Below are positions 57,922 to 64,000 of a stretch of DNA of 64,000 nt, piece after piece. The translations under genes and the position numbers were made by a program. The stretch is from DASVVT01 sp036386415 (GTDB lineage Bacteria; Acidobacteriota; Blastocatellia; Pyrinomonadales; Pyrinomonadaceae), in contig DASVVT010000064.1 in NCBI GenBank assembly GCA_036386415.1, forward strand, positions 62,001 to 126,000, given 5' to 3'. Below the pieces are notes generated by a model. It ran no database searches. It was not told where the DNA came from and worked only from the letters and a program-made list of their open reading frames with translations. The number at the start of each line of letters is the position of its first letter. Positions within the stretch are counted from its first letter, which is position 1.

Positions 57922-58010
57922 CCTTTGCGCGCATACCTTTGCGTCCTCTGCGTTTGGAGAGGCGGTTTAAACGCAAAGGGCGCAAAGGGGACGCGCCGCA
58001 GGGCGCAAAG
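57922..58010. repeat. R1 palindromic repeat, copy h
   Basis: Arms CTTTGCGCGC and related CCTTTGCG units facing AACGCAAAGGGCGCAAAG, with the TTTGGAGAGGCGGTTTAAACG centre. It lies between clpS (stop 57905) and clpA (start 58020), so a terminator here would uncouple them. Confidence 0.8.
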
Positions 58011-58019
58011 ATTATCATT

Positions 58020-60272
58020 ATGTTGACGAGAGAATTACAGGCCACTTTAAGCGCGGCGGTCGAAGCGGCGCTCCGCCGTCGTCATGAATACGTGACGCTT
58101 GAGCACCTGCTCTATGCGCTGCTGGACGACGCCGTGGCAAGCAACGTCATACGCCACTGCGGAGGCAACGCCGAGACGCTCAAGCGCGAGCTGGAAACTT
58201 TCTTCGACGAGCGCATCGAGCGCAACGAGAATGGCAACACGGAGCTGCCCGAGCAGACCCTCATGTTTCAGCGCGTGCTCCAGTACGCGATTCTTCAGGC
58301 CGAAGGGAGCGGGCAAAAAGAGGTCGATGGCGGCAACATCCTCGCCGCGCTCTTTCAGGCCGAGCGCTCGCAGGCCGTCTACCTGCTCAAGAAACAGGGC
58401 ATCACGCGCCTGGACGTGCTCAACTACATCGCGCACGGCATCTCCAAAATCTCGGACGATGGAGAGCCCGTGCCGTCCGGCGTCGGAGAAGAGGATGAAG
58501 CGGCGGGAGCGGCGCGCGATCCTCTCGCGGCCTTCACGGTCAACCTGGTCGAACGCGCCGCAGCGGGTCTCATCGACCCCCTCATCGGACGCAGACCGGA
58601 GCTGCTCCGCACGATACAGATTCTCTGTCGCCGTCGTAAGAACAACCCCATCTACGTGGGCGAACCCGGCGTCGGCAAGACGGCCATCGCCGAAGGTTTA
58701 GCCCTCAAGATTCACGAGGGCGAAGTCCCCGAAGCCTTGAAGGGAACGGAAGTGTACGCGCTCGACATGGGCGCGGTTCTCGCGGGGACGAAATATCGCG
58801 GCGAGTTCGAGCAGCGCTTCAAGGGCGTCATCACCGCGCTGAAAAAGATACCCGGCGCGATACTCTTCATAGACGAGATTCACACCATCGTCGGGGCCGG
58901 AGCCGTGAGCGGCGGGTCTATGGACGCCTCGAACATCATCAAGCCCGCGCTGGCTACGGGTGAGTTGCGCTGCATCGGCTCGACCACCTACGGCGAATAC
59001 AAGAGCGCCTTTGAGCGCGACCGCGCGCTCGCGCGCCGCTTCCAGAAGATAGAGATCGGAGAGCCGAGCGTCGAAGAGACTGTCGAAATCCTGAACGGCC
59101 TGAAGAGCTATTACGAGGAGCATCACGGCGTGCGTTATTCAACGGAAGCTCTGCGCGTCGCCGCTGAATTGGCCGCCAAGTACCTGCATGATCGTTTTCT
59201 GCCGGACAAAGCGATTGACGTGATGGACGAAGCGGGCGCGGCTATGAAACTGCTGCCTGCGGCGGAGCGGCCAGAGGTGATCGAGCCCGCAGAGATCGAG
59301 ACCGTCATCGCGCGCATGGCGAAGATACCGCCCAAGACGGTCGTCCATTCCGAGAAAGATCGTCTTCGTGAGCTGAGGAGCGAGCTGCGCGCCGTGATCT
59401 TCGGGCAGGATCAGGCGATAGACCAGATCGTCAACGCCATCAAGCTCTCGCGCTCCGGCCTCGGACACCCTGAAAAACCGGTCGGCTCGTTCCTCTTCTC
59501 AGGCCCGACCGGCGTGGGCAAGACGGAGCTTGCCAAACAACTGGCGCGCGTCCTCGGCGTAGAGTTCCTGCGCTTCGACATGAGCGAATACGCCGAAGCG
59601 CACACGGTCTCGCGCTTGATCGGCGCGCCTCCCGGCTACGTCGGCTTCGATCAGGGAGGACTCCTCACAGACGCCGTCAACAAGACGCCTTACGCAGTGC
59701 TCGTCCTCGACGAAATAGAGAAGGCGCATCCAAACCTCTTCAACATCCTGCTGCAAGTGATGGATCACGCGACGCTAACCGACAACAACGGCAAGAAGGC
59801 GGACTTCCGCAACGTGATTCTGATTATGACTACGAATGCGGGCGCGCGCGAGCTGAGCGCCGGAGGCATAGGCTTTCAGAACGCCACGGGCAAGGGGAGC
59901 GCGCGCGGAGCCATAGAGCGCACTTTCAGCCCTGAGTTTCGCAATCGTCTCGACGCCTGGGTCGCCTTCGATGCGCTCAGCTTTGAAGTCATAGAGATGG
60001 TCGTCGATAAGTTCATCAAAGAACTGAACGCCCAGCTTGTGGAGAAAAGAGTCACCGTCAAATTAACCGAAGAAGCGAGAGCGTGGCTCGCCACGCGCGG
60101 CTTCAACCGTCTCTACGGCGCGCGCCCCATGGCGCGGCTCATTCAATCCGAGATCAAGCAGCCACTCGCCGAGCAGCTTCTCTTCGGCGAGATCGAGATG
60201 GGCGGCGCAGAGGTCTGGGTTGAAGAAAAAGCAGGCGAGCTTGTCTTGCGCTTTCCCCCCTTACGATCCTAA
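58020..60272 (+). CDS. clpA: ATP-dependent Clp protease ATP-binding subunit ClpA
   Basis: 750 residues, normal for ClpA, from ATG 58020 (the frame opens at 57939, inside R1). Clp N-domain about 1-150 (RRHEYVTLEHLLYALLDD). AAA1 with GEPGVGKTAIAEG Walker A and FIDEIHTIVGAG Walker B. AAA2 with GPTGVGKTELAK and VLDEIEKAHPNLFN. It lacks the middle coiled-coil M domain of ClpB, so it is the ClpS partner ClpA. It unfolds substrates for ClpP, which is not in the window. Confidence 0.96.
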   Translation: MLTRELQATLSAAVEAALRRRHEYVTLEHLLYALLDDAVASNVIRHCGGNAETLKRELETFFDERIERNENGNTELPEQTLMFQRVLQYAILQAEGSGQKEVDGGNILAALFQAERSQAVYLLKKQGITRLDVLNYIAHGISKISDDGEPVPSGVGEEDEAAGAARDPLAAFTVNLVERAAAGLIDPLIGRRPELLRTIQILCRRRKNNPIYVGEPGVGKTAIAEGLALKIHEGEVPEALKGTEVYALDMGAVLAGTKYRGEFEQRFKGVITALKKIPGAILFIDEIHTIVGAGAVSGGSMDASNIIKPALATGELRCIGSTTYGEYKSAFERDRALARRFQKIEIGEPSVEETVEILNGLKSYYEEHHGVRYSTEALRVAAELAAKYLHDRFLPDKAIDVMDEAGAAMKLLPAAERPEVIEPAEIETVIARMAKIPPKTVVHSEKDRLRELRSELRAVIFGQDQAIDQIVNAIKLSRSGLGHPEKPVGSFLFSGPTGVGKTELAKQLARVLGVEFLRFDMSEYAEAHTVSRLIGAPPGYVGFDQGGLLTDAVNKTPYAVLVLDEIEKAHPNLFNILLQVMDHATLTDNNGKKADFRNVILIMTTNAGARELSAGGIGFQNATGKGSARGAIERTFSPEFRNRLDAWVAFDALSFEVIEMVVDKFIKELNAQLVEKRVTVKLTEEARAWLATRGFNRLYGARPMARLIQSEIKQPLAEQLLFGEIEMGGAEVWVEEKAGELVLRFPPLRS

Positions 60273-60310
60273 GTACTAGGTTTTTAGCCCGATAATTCAA
60301 AGTTAGGGTT

Positions 60311-60371
60311 GTGTCCCAGTTTGAAAATATAGGCCAGCATTTATCGGATTAAGATTTTCAAATTAGGACAC
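60311..60371. repeat. Inverted repeat at the left edge of an AT-rich insert
   Basis: GTGTCCCAGTTTGAAAAT and its near-complement ATTTTCAAATTAGGACAC, 16 of 18 pairing, around a 25-bp centre. It lies right after clpA and marks the start of AT-richer DNA. It resembles a mobile-element end, but no TIR partner was found. Confidence 0.65.
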
Positions 60372-60394
60372 TGCTTGAACTTAATGCAATTAAT

Positions 60395-61012
60395 ATGGAA
60401 AACATTCTATTCCTTATACTTGGATGGCTTCTTGGTCTCTTCGGCCCTTGGTTAACTGAATTGATTCAGAAACCATACCGTCGGGCGCAGTTAAAGCGAA
60501 GCATTTTTATAGAACTGGAAGACCTAAGGCGCAAAATTGCAGCAGTATCTTTCATAATTGCATCCGAAAGCGGGGCTGTTGACCGAAAACTTCTGGAATG
60601 GATTGAGCCAATTATGAGTTCTGAAGATAGTCCTCAGGCAAGAGGGGTAAAGGCAATGTTGGGACGTAGTGATGAGGAGCTACAGGCTCTTTCCCAAGCG
60701 TGGAAGACATCCGGCGGAGGGCTCAACCTAAAAAAATACACGTTGCCCTTTCTCACCTCTCAGATGACATCATTATCACTCTTTACGCCTGAGTTTCAAC
60801 GTTTAGCACTTGACATTTATGCCCAGTTGTCAATATTGAATGAGGAAATTGATGTGGCTCGATTTAATTATGAAAAAACCTTTGACAATTCTCTTTCAAA
60901 AAATAGTTATGCCGCCGTTCGCACGAACCTTGAGCAAACATATCAGAATATAGCAGGCTTATGTCGGAGGCTATCAGAAACAATCGGCTTGATTCTAAAA
61001 AAGGAGAAGTAA
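60395..61012 (+). CDS. Membrane-anchored protein of unknown function
   Basis: 205 residues. One N-terminal transmembrane helix (ILFLILGWLLGLFGPWL), then helical sequence with no recognised domain. It is noticeably AT-richer than its neighbours, supporting recent transfer. It starts 122 bp after clpA; no Shine-Dalgarno is clear. Confidence 0.65.
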   Translation: MENILFLILGWLLGLFGPWLTELIQKPYRRAQLKRSIFIELEDLRRKIAAVSFIIASESGAVDRKLLEWIEPIMSSEDSPQARGVKAMLGRSDEELQALSQAWKTSGGGLNLKKYTLPFLTSQMTSLSLFTPEFQRLALDIYAQLSILNEEIDVARFNYEKTFDNSLSKNSYAAVRTNLEQTYQNIAGLCRRLSETIGLILKKEK

Positions 61013-61202
61013 GGGACTTGTGTGGTAAAGGCAATCTAATAACTCATTCAACCCGACCCCTCGATAGTATTTCTTTCATGATATTTCCTTGCAAGCAAGT
61101 CAAGAAACTTCGTTTGTATGGCTCAACTTCAAGCGTTGCTGCCTCAAGTGGAATGCACACCGATATTTGACGTAGTTACATTCTGTAGTTACACTCGCAT
61201 TC

Positions 61203-61478
61203 ATGGAGTTTGAGTGGGACGAAGCCAAACGCCAATCGAATCTGCATAATCACGGGATCGACTTCGTTGGGATCGAACAGGTTTTCGCGGATCAAACGGT
61301 CACAGTCCTTGATGATCGCTTCGATTATGGCGAAGCACGCTTTGTCACGTTCGGATTGCTTGACGGTCGCGTGGTGGCAATTGCTCACACGGAGACGGAG
61401 GAAGTGATCCGTATCATTTCCGTTAGAAAGGCGACGAGATATGAAGAAAGTAGCTACTTCAAAGAAATCGCAGACTGA
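61203..61478 (+). CDS. brnT: BrnT-type ribonuclease toxin
   Basis: 91 residues. MEFEWDEAKRQSNLHNHGIDF, QTVTVLDDRFDYGEARFVTFG and IRIISVRKATRYEESSY match BrnT. It overlaps the downstream brnA by 38 nt. This is a second, distinct BrnT in the window, in standard toxin-first order. Confidence 0.9.
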   Translation: MEFEWDEAKRQSNLHNHGIDFVGIEQVFADQTVTVLDDRFDYGEARFVTFGLLDGRVVAIAHTETEEVIRIISVRKATRYEESSYFKEIAD

Positions 61479-61719
61479 CTGGACGCGCGTAGATGAGTTG
61501 AAAGATGAAGACATTGACTTCTCTGATACGCCTGAAGTACCACCCCAGATGTTTGCGCGGGCGGTTGTAAGGAGGGGGCTGAAGCAGAGGCCGCGTAAGG
61601 CGCAGTTGACGTTGCGTGTTGACAGTGACGTGCTGGAGTGGTTCAGAAAGCAAGGGCAAGGTTATCAAACGAAAATCAATGCATTACTCAGAGCCTATAT
61701 GGATGCTCATAAAGCCTGA
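61441..61719 (+). CDS. brnA: BrnA-type antitoxin
   Basis: 92 residues. Acidic N-terminus (ELKDEDIDFSDTPEVP) that binds BrnT, then QLTLRVDSDVLEWFRKQGQGY and YQTKINALLRAYMDAH, the BrnA ribbon-helix-helix signature. Translationally coupled to the overlapping brnT. It represses the operon and neutralises BrnT. Confidence 0.92.
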   Translation: MKKVATSKKSQTDWTRVDELKDEDIDFSDTPEVPPQMFARAVVRRGLKQRPRKAQLTLRVDSDVLEWFRKQGQGYQTKINALLRAYMDAHKA

Positions 61720-61877
61720 CTTTAATTTACAGGTGAGCCGAACTAATCATTCGAATTGACCACCCCGTTGCTTCCCTCCATGATGTTTTCTTGCGGCAAG
61801 GCTTGAAATTCAATTCGCGGGCGGCTCGTTCGATCACAATATAGGGAATAGCTTTTCTGAACCTGCATGAATCAGAG

Positions 61878-62528
61878 ATGAGCTTGATCCGCTTTCCAGA
61901 CCCAAGGCACACGGCTTATGGCGGGATCGTCTGCCTGGGCGGCAGCCTTAATGCGGCCAATCTGCTCAGCGCGTATCGCCGGGGCATCTTCCCCTGGCCG
62001 ATAGACGACTGGCCTCTGACCTGGTTCTGCCCCGAAGAGAGAGCGATCCTGGAGTTTTGTGACCTGCATGTGCCGCGCAGCCTGGCGCGGATCAGAAAGC
62101 AAGCCCCTTTCAGGTTCACCATCAATCGGAATTTCAGAGCCGTCATCGAGGCATGCGCTCAGGCCAAACGCGCGGGAGAAGACGGAACGTGGATCACGCC
62201 GGAGATGATTCGCGCCTATTGCGATCTGCACCGCAGCGGGCACGCGCATAGCGTCGAAGCGTGGGAGGGGGAGCAGCTTGTCGGTGGGCTTTATGGAGTG
62301 GATGCGGGCGGAGCGTTCGCGGGCGAGAGTATGTTCTTTCTGCGTCCCAACGCTTCAAAGCTGGCGCTCCTCCACTTGATCGAACATCTAGCCATAAGGG
62401 GGCTCGACTGGATTGATATTCAGGTGATGACGCCGCACATGTCGGCGCTCGGCGCAAAGCTCATCAGCCGCGACCGGTTCCTTGAGAAGCTGTCCCTGAC
62501 TCTGGCTCGCGAGCTTGCTCTGTTTTAA
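61878..62528 (+). CDS. aat: Leucyl/phenylalanyl-tRNA-protein transferase
   Basis: 216 residues. Motifs: YRRGIFPWPIDDWPLTWFCPE, TWITPEMIRAYCDLHRSGHAHSVEAWEG, LVGGLYGVDAGGAFAGESMFF and MTPHMSALGAKLISRDRFL, all diagnostic of Aat. It adds Leu or Phe to proteins with N-terminal Lys or Arg, creating N-degrons read by ClpS and degraded by ClpAP; both clpS and clpA lie upstream. Codon use returns to the GC-rich genome norm. Confidence 0.95.
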   Translation: MSLIRFPDPRHTAYGGIVCLGGSLNAANLLSAYRRGIFPWPIDDWPLTWFCPEERAILEFCDLHVPRSLARIRKQAPFRFTINRNFRAVIEACAQAKRAGEDGTWITPEMIRAYCDLHRSGHAHSVEAWEGEQLVGGLYGVDAGGAFAGESMFFLRPNASKLALLHLIEHLAIRGLDWIDIQVMTPHMSALGAKLISRDRFLEKLSLTLARELALF

Positions 62529-62535
62529 AGAAGAG

Positions 62536-62642
62536 GATTTAAACGCAAAGAGCGCAAAGGAAGACGCTGGAGGCGCGCAAAGGAGGTTCAACTCTCCGCG
62601 TCCTTTGCGAACAGACTTTGCGTCCTACGGCGTTTAAATCTC
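62536..62642. repeat. R1 palindromic repeat, copy j
   Basis: Arms GATTTAAACGCAAAGAGCGC and near-complement, between convergent aat and the ABC ATPase, 7 bp after the aat stop and 12 bp from the other. Confidence 0.85.
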
Positions 62643-62654
62643 CACTCTCGCCTT

Positions 62655-63377
62655 CTACTTCGCCAGCCTGAAAAACACATCTTCAAAGGACGAATCATGC
62701 AGCCCCGTCTGCTCTCTCAGCGCGCGGGGCGAGCCTTCGGCAACGAGTTGTCCGCCGCTCATGATGCCGACGCGGTCGGCTGTGCGCTCGACGAAATCCA
62801 TGACGTGCGAAGAGATGAGCAGCGCACGTCCCGCGTCGCGCTCGGCTTGGATGCGCTTGCGAAGCTTACGCATCATCTCTACGTCGAGCCCGTTGAGCGG
62901 TTCGTCCAGCACCAGGACGCGCGGCTCGCCGAGCATCGCCGCCGCCAGCCCGAGTTTCTTGCGCATCCCCAGCGAGTAGCCTCCGATCCATTTCCCTGCA
63001 ACCCTGTCGAGCTCGAAGAAGTCGAGCGCCTGAGAGATTTGCTGCGCGCCCGCAAGCTTCAAGCCCGCGACCAACTGCAAATACTCGCGCCCCGTCAGCC
63101 GCTCGTACAGTATCAACTCTTCCGGCAGGTAGCCTATGTGGCGCTTGGCGCGAGAGGCGTGTCGCCGCGTATCTTCGCCGCAGACGCGCACGTCTCCCGC
63201 ATCGGGCACGGTGATGCCGACGATGCTGCGAATCAAAGTGGACTTGCCAGCGCCGTTGGCCCCGACGAGCGCATACGTTTCGCCAGCATCGACCGTCAGG
63301 CTCACGCCATCTACGGCCACGGTCGCGCCGTATCGCTTCGTGACCGCTTTAACCTCTACCAGTGGCTCCTCGCTCAC
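62655..63377 (-). CDS. ABC transporter ATP-binding protein
   Basis: About 240 residues from GTG 63377 (the frame opens further up but lacks support). Walker A GANGAGKSTLIRS, signature YSLGMRKKLGLAAAML (SLGM in place of LSGGQ), Walker B VLVLDEPLNGLD and the H-loop SSHVMDF. The pattern of short bacterial two-component efflux or drug-resistance-like ABC systems. The start overlaps the permease stop (GTGA), so the two are co-translated. Substrate unknown. Confidence 0.92.
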   Translation of the reverse strand: MSEEPLVEVKAVTKRYGATVAVDGVSLTVDAGETYALVGANGAGKSTLIRSIVGITVPDAGDVRVCGEDTRRHASRAKRHIGYLPEELILYERLTGREYLQLVAGLKLAGAQQISQALDFFELDRVAGKWIGGYSLGMRKKLGLAAAMLGEPRVLVLDEPLNGLDVEMMRKLRKRIQAERDAGRALLISSHVMDFVERTADRVGIMSGGQLVAEGSPRALREQTGLHDSSFEDVFFRLAK

Positions 63378-64000
63378 TCCGCCTCCGTCGCCAGGTAATA
63401 ATGGGCGCGCGCGCCGCCGCGCTCTGCGGCCTGCGCAAAACCCATCCCGTAAAACGCCAGACCCATCGGCCACAGCACAGCCGTCAGCGCGCCCGTCGAG
63501 ATGCTCACGGTCAGCGCGAGCACGATTGCCAGCTCAGGGCGATCAGGCATCTCGAAGGCGAGCGCGCCCACAGCCGTGCTCACAAGCCACCACAGCCATA
63601 AACATTCTGCGAGCAGCGGAGCGACGTAGGTGAGCGGCACGCCCCCGCCCTGACCGGCCATCATGCCCGCCAAGACGCCGACCGCATAGACGAGGAGCAC
63701 TACGGGCAGCGTGACGAGCCGCGCATACCAGAGCTTCGCCTTCCACACGTCCGCGCCTGTTGCGCCCGTCGCGCGCTCCAGCCACATGTGCGGCAACTGG
63801 TAGTAGACGAGCACAGGCAGCACAGAGGCGAGCGATGCCGCCGCGAGCAAGCAACAGAGCTTGATAGCGATCACGGCGGGCAGCCAGGTAGCGCTGGCCC
63901 AGCCGAAAGCCATCAAGCCTCCGATGAACTCCGGCCCCGACGGCAGCACGTTCGTCATGAGCAGCACGAGCAGCATGAGGAGCAACAGCACACAGAGCCC
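63374..64000 (-). CDS. ABC transporter permease, 5' part cut by window edge
   Basis: At least 205 residues, open to the right edge. It holds five or six hydrophobic helices: LPSGPEFIGGLMAFGWASAT, KLCCLLAAASLASVLPVLVYY, LPVVLLVYAVGVLAGMMAG, YVAPLLAECLWLWWLVST and IVLALTVSISTGALTAVLWP. Partner of the downstream ATPase. Function undetermined. Confidence 0.8.
   Translation of the reverse strand, partial: GLCVLLLLMLLVLLMTNVLPSGPEFIGGLMAFGWASATWLPAVIAIKLCCLLAAASLASVLPVLVYYQLPHMWLERATGATGADVWKAKLWYARLVTLPVVLLVYAVGVLAGMMAGQGGGVPLTYVAPLLAECLWLWWLVSTAVGALAFEMPDRPELAIVLALTVSISTGALTAVLWPMGLAFYGMGFAQAAERGGARAHYYLATEAE

Noticed and set aside
60961..61170. A 69-codon plus frame after the AT-rich membrane gene
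   Set aside because: It overlaps that gene's end, has no ribosome site and no recognisable sequence.

Overview
The window is 64 kb of GC-rich, gene-dense DNA with the style of a Gram-negative environmental bacterium. My best guess is an acidobacterium of the Blastocatellia type. This is inferred from gene content (Oar-like carboxypeptidase-regulatory/TonB plug modules, TonB-type proteins, DUF885 and M28 secreted peptidases, a very large alpha-2-macroglobulin, the ClpS/ClpA/Aat N-degron set, LytS/LytTR signalling) and from the many families of intergenic palindromic repeats; no rRNA or tRNA gene is present to confirm it. No prophage, insertion sequence with a transposase, or CRISPR array was found.

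Layout. 1-2.2 kb: partial SbcC/Rad50-like ATPase. 2.2-7.5 kb: secreted TPR protein, then three different toxin-antitoxin modules (BrnT/BrnA, HicA/HicB, DUF433/DUF5615), then lepA. Each module is followed by a copy of the 3' end of lepA, so the region reads as lepA - TA - tail - TA - tail - TA - tail. This is the most unusual structure in the window. 7.5-11.8 kb: secreted proteins of unknown function and a ferredoxin/metallo-beta-lactamase fusion. 12-20.3 kb: a 1418-residue membrane patatin and a large hybrid sensor kinase. 21-29.1 kb: a 2050-residue alpha-2-macroglobulin whose bait region is replaced by pseudopilin-like repeats plus an Oar-type plug segment, then two secreted/regulatory proteins on the other strand. 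29.4-36 kb: argE directly behind a type I restriction-modification operon (hsdR-hsdS-hsdM). 36-43 kb: TonB-like protein, hutF, DUF885 peptidase, two further proteins. 43.7-50.1 kb: small zinc-ribbon protein, PQQ-type sugar dehydrogenase, Tat-exported aminotransferase, NTF2-like protein, LytS/LytTR pair. 50.5-57.3 kb: GGDEF-EAL protein, coiled-coil M15-like protein, two secreted peptidases. 57.6-62.5 kb: clpS, clpA, an AT-richer insert carrying a second brnTA pair, then aat, i.e. the bacterial N-degron pathway. 62.6-64 kb: ABC transporter running off the edge.

Intergenic DNA is dominated by repeats. R1 (ten copies, about 95 bp, arms built on GACGCAAAGG units) sits almost always within about 35 bp of a stop codon. 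R2 (two copies, arms AGTAGACAGTAG) touches the lepA start codon and a stop codon. R4 (MITE-like, 40-bp terminal inverted repeats) and R5 (arms containing GTCCCGTAGGGAC) each have one full and one partial copy, the two partial copies joined end to end. A 93-bp palindrome fills exactly the gap between two convergent stop codons. Many of these probably act as bidirectional terminators or are non-autonomous mobile elements.
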